15,619 nucleotides of DNA from Verrucomicrobia bacterium UBA3063 (GTDB taxonomy: Bacteria; Verrucomicrobiota; Verrucomicrobiia; Methylacidiphilales; Verrucolacustridaceae), in assembly GCA_002366885.1 (NCBI GenBank), contig DFCD01000024.1, forward strand, positions 1-15,619, written 5' to 3'. Below the pieces are notes generated by a model. It saw only the letters and a list, made by a program, of their open reading frames with translations, was not told the DNA's origin and did no database searches. The position numbers and the translations under genes are program-made. Shown here in pieces: positions 1-9,095 of this stretch; position 1 is the first letter of the stretch; each line of letters opens with the position of its first letter.

Positions 1-893
1 CGGATCTCCGCGTCGGAAAAACGCCTCAGGTTGCGCGTTGCCACGCAGAGAACCCCCAGACACCCCTGCGGATCCGCAAGGGGAACCGCCGCCAGGGAAG
101 TGAGCCCCTCCCTGCGGATCCGCTCGGTATGCAGATCCTGCGGATTTTCCTCCACCCGAACGAGGGTGAACGGTCGCTGGCGGCGCACCACGTAACCGAG
201 GACGGTCTCCGCCGCCGGAAGGGGAGGCTGGAGACGATACCTCTTCGAGGCACCCAGACAGACCTCGAGGCGCAATTCCTGGGTTTGAGGATCGAGCAGG
301 AAAATCGAGGCGATTTGCGCACCGCAGAGCCGCTGGGACCCGCGGGCCACCCGCTGCAGGATGGCCGGGACGGTTTCCTCGGCCCCCACCGCCGCACCCA
401 CCTCGGAGAGAGCGGCCGCTTTTTCCCCCTCTTCCCTTGTTCCCGCCACCCGCCACGCCAGCCCCAGCCAGCCGGCGCTGTCCCGGGCCAGTTTGGCCAG
501 AAATGCTTCCTGCCCCTCCGAAAAAAAGTTTTGCCGCCGGGTGCCCACCGCAAGCACGCCGATCAGTTTATCTCCCTCACTGATCGGCGCAGCCATTTCG
601 CTGCCCCCCCGCCCCAGCGAAGGCCGGCCCGTTTTCACGTCCGCCCGGGCCGCCACGCCGCGACTGGCCACCCAGCCGACCAGCCCATGGCCGATCCTCC
701 AGCGGCGACTGCGGTTCTGTTTCGTCAGGCCCTTGGCCGCTTCCACCTCCAGATCCCGCCGGCTTGGATTCAGCAGGAAAAGCGCACCCCTCTCGGCGCC
801 AAAAAGGCGGCAGGCGGTCGCCACCATATGGCGCGACAGCCCGGGTCCGCTCAACAGTTGGCGCGGATCCACGCGAAGCTGCAAAGCTCTCAT
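1..893 (-). CDS. Tandem GAF-domain protein, C-terminus cut by the window edge
   Basis: The reading frame starts at ATG 893 and stays open for 297 codons to the left edge, so the C-terminus is missing. Two GAF domains are visible: residues about 18-142 (with SEMAAPISEGDKLIGVLAV near 98-116) and about 170-297 (LTSLAAVPLADPQGCLGVLCVA near 264-285, split by typical GAF spacing). GAF domains bind small ligands or serve as dimeric regulatory modules; neither the ligand nor the output domain can be read here. There is no signal peptide or membrane segment, so the protein is probably cytosolic. The start overlaps the glnD stop by four bases (ATGA), which implies translational coupling and a possible link to nitrogen or envelope signalling; that link is inference. 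The missing part could be a kinase, cyclase, phosphatase or further GAF domains. The GAF assignment is firm; the function is not. Confidence 0.85.
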   Translation of the reverse strand, partial: MRALQLRVDPRQLLSGPGLSRHMVATACRLFGAERGALFLLNPSRRDLEVEAAKGLTKQNRSRRWRIGHGLVGWVASRGVAARADVKTGRPSLGRGGSEMAAPISEGDKLIGVLAVGTRRQNFFSEGQEAFLAKLARDSAGWLGLAWRVAGTREEGEKAAALSEVGAAVGAEETVPAILQRVARGSQRLCGAQIASIFLLDPQTQELRLEVCLGASKRYRLQPPLPAAETVLGYVVRRQRPFTLVRVEENPQDLHTERIRREGLTSLAAVPLADPQGCLGVLCVATRNLRRFSDAEI

Positions 894-3652
894 CGTATCA
901 GCACCCCCTTGAGGCGCCCGAGAAGGCGCTGCACCCATGCGGGATCCGTCACGGCGCAATCCTCCGGGTCCACTAGGCTGAAGGTGTCCAGGGCTGCGCC
1001 CTTTTCCGTGGTGATGCGGGCCGCGCCGATCTGCATGCCTTCATCCGCAATCGCCCCGGTGAGCGCATGCAGCAAGCCCACCCGGTCCGGTGCCTGCACA
1101 TGGAGAAGGGTCCGGCCGGGCTCGCTATCGGCATCGATCCGCAGGCTGGAGGGAAATTCCGCCTCCCCGATCGCCTGCTGCCAGATGCTCGGCCCCTGCC
1201 CCGACAATTTTTCCCCCAGGAAATCCCCGGTGCTCTGCAGGGATTCCGTGAGGTTTTTTTCGAAGGCTTCGCGGTCGACACGATGGCTAAGGGGCTCCAT
1301 CCGCTCGTTGCAGACGCGGAAAGTGTCGATCACCACGTCGTCCGACCGGGTAAAGATATCCGCGCTGAGAATGTTGCCCCCGGCCACCGCAAAGCTTCCC
1401 GCAATCTTGCTGAAGAGCCTTTCCCGGTTCCAGGTGACTACGATCACCTCCGTGTGCCCCTCCTCGGGGCAGTCCCGCCACTCCACCAACGGCTGGAGCG
1501 CGTCCTGGCTCCCGAGGCGGTCCGCGAAAAAACGGTGCACCGCCCGGATGTGACGGGCCATCAGCGCCGCGGGGCATTGCCGCAGATAGGAGCCGCCCAT
1601 GCCCGCAAGATGTTCCTCCACAACCGACGGGGGGAACTCCCCGGAAAGTTCCGCCACCGCCTGCGCGGCGCGACCCCGCCGCTCCTCCTCCTCCGCGCGC
1701 AAAAACTCCTCCTCCCCCGCGAGCATCCGCCGGGTCCGCCCGTATAGATCCCAGACGAGGAGCTCCCTCCAGCTGGACCAGTTGTTGCGCCCCGCGACTG
1801 CGCGGACATCGGCCGCCGAAATCAGCATCAGCAGGTCGAGCCGCTCCTCATCCTGGACAATGCGGGCAAAGGCCCGGATGGTTTCGGGTTCCTCGAGGTT
1901 TTTCCGGGAAAAATCTCCCAGGGTCATGTGGTGGTCGACCAGGAAGGTCATCAAGGCCAGCTCCCTTCCCCGAAAACCGAAGCGGCGGGCGACCTGGGCG
2001 GCGTACACCGCACCGATTTCCTCGTGGTGACGGGTCAGCTCCGCCTTCCCGGTGTCGTGCAACAGAACGGCAAGGGCGAGGATCTCCGGCACCTCCACGC
2101 GAGCGTACAGGTCGCCGTATTTCCGGAGATCCGGCTCCTTGGAATCCAGCATGGCGTCCAGCTGCTCCAGACAGACCAGGGTGTGCTCATCCGCCGTGTA
2201 GCGGTGAAAAAACTCGTGCTGCACCAAACAGGTGAGCGGGGCGAATTCCGGAAGAATCCTGCCGAGCACCCCCCCTTCATGCATCCAGCGCAGAATGCGC
2301 CCGACCTTTCCCTTCTGCCGGACAATATGGAGGAAGGTTTCCCTGACCTCGGGGCTCTTCGCCCATTCCTCCGTGCACAGGGGGAAGTTGGCGCGGATCA
2401 GGGAGGATAACTCCGCCCCGGGGACGGACCCCTGATCCTGCAGGATGCGGAAAACACGGATCATCCGCAGGGGATCCTGCCGGAAAACCTCCGGGCTTTC
2501 CGCCCGGAGTTCGGCACCGCTCAGAAAAAAGCCGTCCCTGGCACGCCGGGCACCGCTCCATCCGGAAAAGAAGGCCCAGATCCCGCGCGGACGCCCGGTT
2601 TTTTGCTGGCAGATCCGCGTGGCGGCGGCGTTGCAGGTCAGGTGAATCTGCCGGAGGTGACCATAGGTTTCCCTCATCAGGCTTTCGCTTTTTCTGAGGA
2701 TGTTGGGCTGAGGATAGCCCATCGCCTCCGCCAGTTCTCCCTGCAGACGCAGGGTGAGGACGTCTCCGGGACCACCCTGCAGGATATGCAGCCGCTCCCG
2801 GAGGGTCAGGAGGAACCCGAACGCGGCTTCGGCCTGGGCGGCTTCGCCCGACCCCAGCCACCCCCGGTTGACCAGCTCTGCCAGGGTCGCACCCTCCCCG
2901 GAAATCCGCCCCACCCAGCGCAGGTTGTGAAAATCGCGCAGGCCTCCCACCCCCGTCTTGAGGTTGGGCTCTTGGACAAAAACCGTGCCCCCTTCCTTGG
3001 CGTGCCGGGCCGCCTGGTTTTCCAGCCGCCAGGCAAGGTAATCCTCCACGCCCCGCAGGACGTTCCGCCGCCGGAACTCCTGCTCGAATTCCTCCCAGAG
3101 ACGGACAGATCCGGTCAGCCGGCGGGCGTCAAGCAGGGCGGTCTTGATCATCGGATCGGCCTCCGCGCGACTGATGGTTTCCGGAAGGGTCCGGCAGGCA
3201 TGCCCCACCTTCATTCCCAGATCCCAGAGGACGTAAAGGATCTGTTTCACCACCTCCTCCGCCGTGCGGTTGGTGGTACCTTCCTGCAGAAAAACCAGGT
3301 CAACGTCGCTGGCCGGGCTCATCTCCTGCCGCCCGAAACCGCCCACCGCCCCGAACACCAGGCCATCGACCGCCGCCTCCCCACCCGCCCTCCGCCAGAG
3401 CTTTTGCAGGACGACGGTGATCAGCTGGGCCCGCCGGTGGGCCAGATCCAACCCGGGAACCCCCGCCCGCGCCTGTTCCTCCAAACGCCCCTCCTCCAGG
3501 CGGAGGAATCCCCGGTACATGTCGAGGACCGCGGGGGAATCCACTCCTGGCCCGAGGGCGGCCTCGGCCCTGTCCAAAACGGCCCGCAACCCGGCGCTGC
3601 GGACCGGCCCGTCCCCGGAATCCGCCTCGAAAGGCCCGCCCTCCACGCTCAC
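890..3652 (-). CDS. glnD: [Protein-PII] uridylyltransferase / uridylyl-removing enzyme GlnD
   Basis: A 920-residue protein, close to the usual length of about 890. Domain order is that of GlnD: a nucleotidyltransferase domain with GGFGRQEMSPASDVDL (residues 104-119, metal ligands D116 and D118), the LKTGVGGLRDFHNLRW motif near 231-246, a central helical region, an HD hydrolase domain (H490, HD at 532-533, HH at 574-575, D615), and two C-terminal ACT domains at about 735-805 and 848-918. In the family the first domain uridylylates PII (GlnB/GlnK) under low glutamine, the HD domain removes UMP, and the ACT domains sense glutamine. All catalytic residues I can identify are intact, so both activities are expected. 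The start is GTG at 3652, overlapping the rng stop as GTGA; its own stop overlaps the next gene. No PII gene is present in the window. Being at the end of a cell-shape operon is unusual. Confidence 0.96.
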   Translation of the reverse strand: MSVEGGPFEADSGDGPVRSAGLRAVLDRAEAALGPGVDSPAVLDMYRGFLRLEEGRLEEQARAGVPGLDLAHRRAQLITVVLQKLWRRAGGEAAVDGLVFGAVGGFGRQEMSPASDVDLVFLQEGTTNRTAEEVVKQILYVLWDLGMKVGHACRTLPETISRAEADPMIKTALLDARRLTGSVRLWEEFEQEFRRRNVLRGVEDYLAWRLENQAARHAKEGGTVFVQEPNLKTGVGGLRDFHNLRWVGRISGEGATLAELVNRGWLGSGEAAQAEAAFGFLLTLRERLHILQGGPGDVLTLRLQGELAEAMGYPQPNILRKSESLMRETYGHLRQIHLTCNAAATRICQQKTGRPRGIWAFFSGWSGARRARDGFFLSGAELRAESPEVFRQDPLRMIRVFRILQDQGSVPGAELSSLIRANFPLCTEEWAKSPEVRETFLHIVRQKGKVGRILRWMHEGGVLGRILPEFAPLTCLVQHEFFHRYTADEHTLVCLEQLDAMLDSKEPDLRKYGDLYARVEVPEILALAVLLHDTGKAELTRHHEEIGAVYAAQVARRFGFRGRELALMTFLVDHHMTLGDFSRKNLEEPETIRAFARIVQDEERLDLLMLISAADVRAVAGRNNWSSWRELLVWDLYGRTRRMLAGEEEFLRAEEEERRGRAAQAVAELSGEFPPSVVEEHLAGMGGSYLRQCPAALMARHIRAVHRFFADRLGSQDALQPLVEWRDCPEEGHTEVIVVTWNRERLFSKIAGSFAVAGGNILSADIFTRSDDVVIDTFRVCNERMEPLSHRVDREAFEKNLTESLQSTGDFLGEKLSGQGPSIWQQAIGEAEFPSSLRIDADSEPGRTLLHVQAPDRVGLLHALTGAIADEGMQIGAARITTEKGAALDTFSLVDPEDCAVTDPAWVQRLLGRLKGVLIR

Positions 3653-5220
3653 TCCAGCGGCTGGTCGGTGGCCGCATTGAGAATTTTGAAATCCTCAATG
3701 TTGGCTCCGGGATCCGTCTTGAAGCTGAACTGTCCGGCGCATCTCCGCTGAAGCTCGACGAGCAATTCGTCGTCCTCCGTGCGCAGCCGGTGCAAAACCC
3801 CCGGATGGACGACCACCTTGATTTCGTGCACCTCCGGGTGCTTGCGGAGAACCCGGCTGATTTCCCTCTGGATCTCCACGCTCATCGTCTCGTAGGACTT
3901 GACCATTCCCTTGCCGCGGCAGGAGGGGCATTCCATGGAAACGGAGCGGCGGATGCTTTCCTGCACCCTTTGCCGCGTCATCTCCAGCAGCCCCAAAGCG
4001 GAAATGGGCAGGGTGTGGGTGCGGGCGCGGTCGCGCCGGAGACAGTCCTTGAACTTCTCGTAGACTGCGGCCTGGTCGCGGCGGGAACGCATGTCGATGA
4101 AATCGATGACGATCAGCCCCCCCAGGTTGCGCAGCCGGAGTTGCCGGGCGATTTCCTCGGCGGCCTCCAGGTTGGTTTTGCGGATGGTGTCGTCATGGTC
4201 CTTGCCCCCGCGGGTTTTGCCCGTGTTCACGTCAATCGAGACAAGGGCCTCCGTCTCGTCGATCACCAGGGAGGCACCGGACTTCAGCCAGACCTGGCGG
4301 CGGAGGGCGTTCTCGATCTGCCGGTTGACCCCGTAGGCCTCAAAGAGCGGCTCCGCCGCGAGGTGGCGCTTCACCTTGCGCAGGGAGCGCTGGGAGATAA
4401 GCCCCACCAGATCGCGGACGCGTTTCTCCGCCTCCTCGTTGTCCACCACCACCTCATCCACCTCCTCGGTGAGAAAGTCGCGCACGGAACGTTCCACCAG
4501 GTCGGGCTCCTCCAGCAGCACGGCCGGGGCGGTTTTGGTTTTCATCCCCTCCTCCACACGGCGCCACTGTTCCAGCAGCAGGGCGAGGTCACGGACAAAA
4601 TATCGGGCCTGCATGCCCTCCCCGTTGGTGCGCAGGATGACGCCCATGCCGTCCGGGATATCCAGTTCCTGGAGGATCTTGCGGAGACGGGCCCGTTCCT
4701 GGGGATCCTCGATCTTGCGGGAAACCCCGCTCATCTCCCCAAAAGGCATCAACACCAGATAGCGTCCCGGAAGGCTGATGTTGGTGGTCACGCGGGCCCC
4801 CTTGGTGCCGATTGGCCCCTTGTTGACCTGGACGATCACCTCCGCCCCTGCCGGATAAAGCTTCGGAATGTCGTTGCTGGTGATGCGCGGCTTGCGGCCA
4901 CGTCCTCCCTTCCGCTCGACCGCCTCCACCTGTTCGTCCATGGCCGCGGGCACGGCGTCCCAAAAATGGAGGAAGGCGTTCTTTTCATGGCCGATGTCCA
5001 CAAAAAGCGCCTTGAGGGATCCTTCCACGTTATGAACCCGTCCCTTGTAAATGTTCCCGGAAATGCTCCGGTCCCCCTCACGCTCGATCGAAAACTCCTC
5101 GACAACGCCCCCCTCCAGCAGGGCAACCCGCTTCTCCAGCGGTTCGACCGAAATGAGAAGGCTGCGCCGCTCCTCCCGGGGCTTGCCCCTGAGGATTCGT
5201 TTGATGGTTTCCAGTATCAT
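3649..5220 (-). CDS. rng: Ribonuclease E/G family endoribonuclease (RNase G)
   Basis: Encodes about 523 residues, RNase G-sized and lacking the long C-terminal degradosome scaffold of RNase E. An N-terminal S1-like RNA-binding region lies at about 25-165 (GNIYKGRVHNVEG, then ALFVDIGHEKNAFL), interrupted by a basic insertion GGRGRKPRITSNDIPKLYP. The catalytic core has SIDVNTGK (D330) and VIDFIDM (D373, D376), the Mg-binding residues of the family. CPSCRGKG (C431, C434) is the zinc-link motif that joins dimers. The enzyme cleaves single-stranded RNA in 16S rRNA 5' maturation and mRNA turnover. I chose ATG 5220 because AAGGA (5233-5237) precedes it and the family usually begins near this point; the frame also allows TTG at 5259, which would add 13 residues and overlap rodA by eight bases. 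rng following mre genes is a known arrangement in other bacteria. Confidence 0.94.
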   Translation of the reverse strand: MILETIKRILRGKPREERRSLLISVEPLEKRVALLEGGVVEEFSIEREGDRSISGNIYKGRVHNVEGSLKALFVDIGHEKNAFLHFWDAVPAAMDEQVEAVERKGGRGRKPRITSNDIPKLYPAGAEVIVQVNKGPIGTKGARVTTNISLPGRYLVLMPFGEMSGVSRKIEDPQERARLRKILQELDIPDGMGVILRTNGEGMQARYFVRDLALLLEQWRRVEEGMKTKTAPAVLLEEPDLVERSVRDFLTEEVDEVVVDNEEAEKRVRDLVGLISQRSLRKVKRHLAAEPLFEAYGVNRQIENALRRQVWLKSGASLVIDETEALVSIDVNTGKTRGGKDHDDTIRKTNLEAAEEIARQLRLRNLGGLIVIDFIDMRSRRDQAAVYEKFKDCLRRDRARTHTLPISALGLLEMTRQRVQESIRRSVSMECPSCRGKGMVKSYETMSVEIQREISRVLRKHPEVHEIKVVVHPGVLHRLRTEDDELLVELQRRCAGQFSFKTDPGANIEDFKILNAATDQPLE

Positions 5221-5232
5221 GGTGTTTTGGTT

Positions 5233-5237
5233 TCCTT
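5233..5237 (-). promoter_or_regulatory. Candidate ribosome binding site for rng
   Basis: On the minus strand AAGGA stands 12 bases before the ATG at 5220, inside the 31-base gap after the rodA stop. The spacing is a little long, but this site favours ATG 5220 over the TTG at 5259. Confidence 0.45.
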
Positions 5238-5251
5238 TCCGCGGCGGCGCC

Positions 5252-6388
5252 TCAGCCAAGACGCCTTTGCCGCCAGATGCTTTGCATCAACCCCATCGCG
5301 GCCATACACACGGCCAGGAAGGTTCCTCCATAGCTGACAAAAGGAAGGGGAATGCCGGTGATCGGCACCACCTTGATGGTCATTCCCACGTTGATGAAAA
5401 AATGCGTGAAGAGCATCCCGAGAACTCCCCCGGCCAGCAGTCTCCCCTCCAGATCGGGGGCGCGCATCCCAATCCAGGCGATGCAGAGCAACAGGGCCGC
5501 CTGGCCAAGAATCAGCAGTCCACCGCCCAGAAAACCCCACTCCTCCCCCAACACCGAAAAAATAAAGTCGTTGTAGGCGATGTTTTTCGGCAGGAATCCG
5601 TAGAGGTTCTGGTCGCCCCGCAGGAATCCCTTTCCGGAGAAGCCGCCGGAACCGATGGCGATGATTGACTGGCGGATGGTCCATCCCGAGCCGAGCGGAT
5701 CCAGATTGGGGTCGAAAAAGGTACGGATACGGTTGTTTTGGTAAGTCTTGAGGAAGGGGATTTCCTTTCCGAAATGCCCGACCCACAGGTAAATCGCCAG
5801 GACGCCGGCAAGCCCGGCCCCCAACGGGACCAGCAAAAACCGCAACCGGGCGCCCCCGGCAAAAAGAAGCCCGAAGGCCATGGGCAGAAAAACCGCCGCC
5901 GAGCCGAGATCCGGCTGTTTCAGGATGAGAAAAATCGGCACCAGCGCGAGCCCGACCAGGGCAAGGACTGTGCGGAACTTCTCCATGCGCTCCCGGAAGG
6001 ACATCAGCAGGGCGGTGGCCCCAACCAGAAAGGCGATTTTCATCACCTCCGCCGGTTGGAACCCCACCGGACCGAACCGGATCCAGCTCTTGGCCCCGTT
6101 CACTTCCCGCCCGAAGATCAGCACTGCCAGAAGAAGAAAGATCCCTCCCCCGAACCAAAACCATCCCTGGGAAACCCACCGGTGGTAATCGGAAAAGGCC
6201 AGGCCGAAGAAAAAAGCCAGCCCCAGCCCCACCCACGCCGCCTGCTGGACGGAGGCGTTTTTCAGATCCGCCTGCTCACTGCTATGGGTGGCGCTGTAGA
6301 TGACCAGCACGCCAACGGTGCAAAGCCCGAGCATCAGAAAAAAACTCGGCCAGTGAAAACCCCGCCACGGAGAAGCGCGCTTCATCAC
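5252..6388 (-). CDS. rodA: Rod-shape-determining peptidoglycan glycosyltransferase RodA (SEDS family)
   Basis: A 378-residue polytopic membrane protein with about ten hydrophobic segments. SEDS hallmarks are all present: NGAKSWIRFGPVGFQPAE (97-114), QPDLGSA (158-164), the long extracellular loop with FFDPNLDPLGSGW, DFIFSVLGEEWG (274-285; D274 is the position of the catalytic aspartate), and GIPLPFVSYGGT (345-356). RodA polymerises lipid II into glycan strands and works with PBP2, whose gene lies directly upstream. The start is drawn at GTG 6388 (GTGA overlap with the mrdA stop); the next codon is ATG at 6385, giving a TGATG one-base overlap, so the true start is one or the other. The order mrdA-rodA is the standard pairing of a SEDS polymerase with its transpeptidase. 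The usual H-T-D-F of the family reads Y-N-D-F here. Confidence 0.96.
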   Translation of the reverse strand: MMKRASPWRGFHWPSFFLMLGLCTVGVLVIYSATHSSEQADLKNASVQQAAWVGLGLAFFFGLAFSDYHRWVSQGWFWFGGGIFLLLAVLIFGREVNGAKSWIRFGPVGFQPAEVMKIAFLVGATALLMSFRERMEKFRTVLALVGLALVPIFLILKQPDLGSAAVFLPMAFGLLFAGGARLRFLLVPLGAGLAGVLAIYLWVGHFGKEIPFLKTYQNNRIRTFFDPNLDPLGSGWTIRQSIIAIGSGGFSGKGFLRGDQNLYGFLPKNIAYNDFIFSVLGEEWGFLGGGLLILGQAALLLCIAWIGMRAPDLEGRLLAGGVLGMLFTHFFINVGMTIKVVPITGIPLPFVSYGGTFLAVCMAAMGLMQSIWRQRRLG

Positions 6389-8580
6389 CGGCTCCTCCGC
6401 AGGTTCCGCCCGGCGCCGCCGCTGTTGTTGCCCTCATCAAACCAGTTGAAGATGCCGCCGAAAATCCCGCCATCCCCGTCCGTGTCATCGGCACCCCCCG
6501 CCCCAGGCACATAGGAGCCGTCCGATGCGGTCACCCCGTGAAAATGCCCCACCACCGGGGTCTGGTAGGCCATCACCGGGGGAACCCCCTTGTCCATTTC
6601 GAAGATATGGAAAAGGATCTCCGAGACGAGCGGGGCGCAGGTGGTTCCCCCCGAACTTCCGCCCTCCACCATCAGGGTGATCGCGTATCGCGGATCCTTG
6701 GCCGGGGCGAATCCCGTGAACCAGGTCCGGGTGTCCTTCACCAGTCCACCGCCGATCCGCGTGGTGAACTGGGCGGATCCGGTTTTTCCCGCCACCTCAA
6801 TGTCCTTCACCGCCGCATTTTTCCCGGTTCCCTCGGTGACAACGGCCCGCAACCCCTCCCGGACCGCCTCGAGATTTTCCGGCCGTACCCCCAGATCCGC
6901 CCGCTTCACCGCACGGGGAAATTCCCTCACGGGTTGCACCTCCCCCTCGGAAGAGACCGCGACAGCCTGCACCAGGCGCGGGGCGTAAACGGAACCACCG
7001 TTGGCAACCGCCGACATCATCACCGTCATCTGCAGCGGGGTGACGCGGACGTATCCCTGGCCGATCGAGGTGTTGGCGGTATGACCGTCACTCCACCTTT
7101 CCACCGCCGGAGCCGTGGGCCGGGGCCCCTGCCGCCCGCCGGCCACCCAAGCCTCGATGTGTTCCTTGTATTTTTTCTTCCGGTCCGCCATCCGGTCCTC
7201 CATCCATTTTTTGCCCGGCATGGTCCCGGGATCTTCCCCCGACAATTGTGGCTCCCCGTCGGGCCCCAGCAGGAGCCGCTGCCCGAAGCCGATCCTTCTC
7301 CCCATCTCCGTCATGGAGTCGATCCCGGTGCGCACACCCAACTGGTAGAAAAAGGTGTTGCAGGACATCGCCAAGGCCCGCTTCAGGACGATGGAACCCT
7401 GGCCGTCGGGATTCCAATCCTTCCACCAGCGGTCCCCAATGTAGACCGAGCCCGGGCTGGAAATCACCGTCTGCGGGGTGAAATTCGCCGCCGGATTTTC
7501 CAGGGCGGCCAGCGCGGTCAGGGTCTTAAAAGTGGATCCCGGGGCATAGGCGCCAATGGCACGGTTGAGCATGGGCTTGGTCTCGTCCGTCAGGATCCGC
7601 CGCCATCCGTCCGAAGGACCGGAATACCCCGGCACAAATTCATTGGGGTCAAAGTTGGGAACGGAAACCATCGCGAGGATGTCGCCGCTGTGGGGATCCA
7701 TGACTACACAGGCCCCTCGCCCCACCCTCCGCATCACCCCCTCAACAATCGCCTGGATCCGGGCATCCAAGGTGAGATAGACGCTCTTCCCGGCCTGCGG
7801 GGCCTGATAGCCCTGCTCCTCCATGATGAAACCGAGGTTGTTTTTTTTCAGGATTTTTCCTCCGGGAACACCTTCCAGGTCGGCATTGAAGCCTCGTTCG
7901 ACCCCCTCCTTCCCCACCACCTCGGGCTGGAAGGTCTCCAAGGTTTGCTCCTCCGGGGCCCCGACAAACCCCAGCACGTGGGACGCGAGCGCACCATAGG
8001 GATAACAACGCACCGGCCGGGCGGCGGCGTTGATTCCGGGGATCCGCGGATCCCTCTCCGCCATCCGCGAAAGCGTGGCGAAGTCGATCTTGGTCGCCAG
8101 CTGGAAAGGGGTGTTCGGCCGCTGGTGGGCATGCCGACGAAGGTCATCGACGTCGTATTGGATCTCGATCCCAAGGTTGCGGAGGGGTTCCACCGCCATT
8201 TCCTGGACAATCCGCTCGATGTCGACCTGGCGCTGCTTGCGCCGCTTTTCCCCCGTGCCGACTTCCACCAGGGTCATCGGCAAACGCCCATGGTGGGCCC
8301 GCGCGTAGTTTCCGGAAAGTTCCCGGACATAAAGGTCGACGTCGTACCGCGCCTCATTTTCCGCAAGGGGAAGTCCGTTGCGGTCCAGGATCAGGCCGCG
8401 GGGCGGGGGCAGGAGGATGGGAATGGTGGTCTGATTCAGCAGGCTTTGGGCATGCTTTTCCCCCTCGACAATCTGCACCACGAAGAGCCTCTGCACGAGA
8501 ATCGCGGCGGCCGCCAGAACCACAACCATCGCGGCCTGAAGGCGTCGGGGGATATTGGCGGTGGGCCGGGCAAGGAGCAT
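6385..8580 (-). CDS. mrdA: Penicillin-binding protein 2, elongasome transpeptidase
   Basis: A 731-residue class B PBP. It has one N-terminal membrane anchor (about 15-36), a dimerisation/pedestal domain beginning at PPPRGLILDRNGLPLAE (58-74), and a transpeptidase domain with S349-T-F-K352, S406-C-N408 and K599-T-G601. The segment PGTMPGKKW (451-459) and the TSIGQGY motif (504-510) are typical of PBP2 rather than PBP3. It cross-links peptidoglycan outside the cytoplasmic membrane and partners RodA. The frame remains open 182 codons further upstream, but that part overlaps mreD in another frame; ATG 8580 forms a TGATG overlap with the mreD stop and gives the normal membrane anchor. The C-terminus carries an extra tail of about 65 residues rich in Gly, Asp and Asn (after about 665), not needed for the catalytic fold. 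Confidence 0.96.
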   Translation of the reverse strand: MLLARPTANIPRRLQAAMVVVLAAAAILVQRLFVVQIVEGEKHAQSLLNQTTIPILLPPPRGLILDRNGLPLAENEARYDVDLYVRELSGNYARAHHGRLPMTLVEVGTGEKRRKQRQVDIERIVQEMAVEPLRNLGIEIQYDVDDLRRHAHQRPNTPFQLATKIDFATLSRMAERDPRIPGINAAARPVRCYPYGALASHVLGFVGAPEEQTLETFQPEVVGKEGVERGFNADLEGVPGGKILKKNNLGFIMEEQGYQAPQAGKSVYLTLDARIQAIVEGVMRRVGRGACVVMDPHSGDILAMVSVPNFDPNEFVPGYSGPSDGWRRILTDETKPMLNRAIGAYAPGSTFKTLTALAALENPAANFTPQTVISSPGSVYIGDRWWKDWNPDGQGSIVLKRALAMSCNTFFYQLGVRTGIDSMTEMGRRIGFGQRLLLGPDGEPQLSGEDPGTMPGKKWMEDRMADRKKKYKEHIEAWVAGGRQGPRPTAPAVERWSDGHTANTSIGQGYVRVTPLQMTVMMSAVANGGSVYAPRLVQAVAVSSEGEVQPVREFPRAVKRADLGVRPENLEAVREGLRAVVTEGTGKNAAVKDIEVAGKTGSAQFTTRIGGGLVKDTRTWFTGFAPAKDPRYAITLMVEGGSSGGTTCAPLVSEILFHIFEMDKGVPPVMAYQTPVVGHFHGVTASDGSYVPGAGGADDTDGDGGIFGGIFNWFDEGNNSGGAGRNLRRSR

Positions 8581-9095
8581 CAGGAAATCCTCCGGGGCCG
8601 GCGCGGAGACATGACCGGCCGATGCTCCCTTTCCAGCCACCATCCCATCGGCACGGCGGCGAGACCGTTGACCACCCCGGCGAGGATCATGGCCACGCTC
8701 AGCGGGAAAGGCCAATTCCACGCCCGGGTCTCCATCTCGTGGAAAAGATGATCCAAAACAAAAAAAGCCACCGCCGCGAGCACGGATCCCGCGGCCTGCT
8801 CCCCCGCGGAAGCCCCTTTCCACCAGCCCCGCTGGGAATGCACCAGCAGGCCAACCGCACCGACCACCAGCACATGGTGCCCGAGGGGAGAAAAGGTGGT
8901 GAAATCCCAGAAAAATCCCGTCAGCAGCGACCATCCAGCCAAACGCACACCCCCCAGCGCCAAACCGGCCTGGATGGTGACCGCCGCCAGAAGATTTGTG
9001 GCCAACGCCCAGGAGCCCCAGGTTTCCGGGCCGACAGCCCGCAGCAGCCACACGGCCAGGGCCAGAAGAAGGAGGCGGGCAAAGACAGAGTTCAT
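8580..9095 (-). CDS. mreD: Rod shape-determining membrane protein MreD
   Basis: A 171-residue hydrophobic protein with five or six predicted membrane segments (for example 5-21, 30-60, 72-86, 101-116, 132-153) and a basic C-terminus. The stretch GFFWDFTTFSPLGHH (60-74) matches the MreD pattern of an aspartate-containing turn followed by PLG. MreD is poorly conserved in sequence, so the call rests on length, topology, this motif and its place between mreC and mrdA. It is thought to help position or regulate MreC and PBP2 in the elongasome. ATG 9095 overlaps the mreC stop by four bases (ATGA), and its own stop overlaps the mrdA start. Confidence 0.9.
   Translation of the reverse strand: MNSVFARLLLLALAVWLLRAVGPETWGSWALATNLLAAVTIQAGLALGGVRLAGWSLLTGFFWDFTTFSPLGHHVLVVGAVGLLVHSQRGWWKGASAGEQAAGSVLAAVAFFVLDHLFHEMETRAWNWPFPLSVAMILAGVVNGLAAVPMGWWLEREHRPVMSPRRPRRIS

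Noticed and set aside
129..1553. A 474-codon plus-strand open frame opposite the GAF and glnD genes
   Set aside because: It crosses the junction of two real minus-strand genes and shows no domain; its residues reflect the antisense of GC-rich codons.
2603..3751. A 382-codon plus-strand open frame opposite glnD
   Set aside because: It is a Pro/Gly/Arg-rich shadow of the GlnD nucleotidyltransferase region, with no start signal or recognisable motif.
3790..5337. A 515-codon plus-strand open frame opposite rng
   Set aside because: Its translation has the composition of a GC-rich antisense shadow and no domain; the minus strand encodes a complete RNase G with all catalytic residues.
6538..8751. 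A 737-codon open frame on the plus strand, opposite mrdA
   Set aside because: It lies almost wholly antisense to a fully recognisable PBP2, its translation is rich in His, Pro, Gly and Arg with no family motif, and such frames are expected opposite GC-rich genes.
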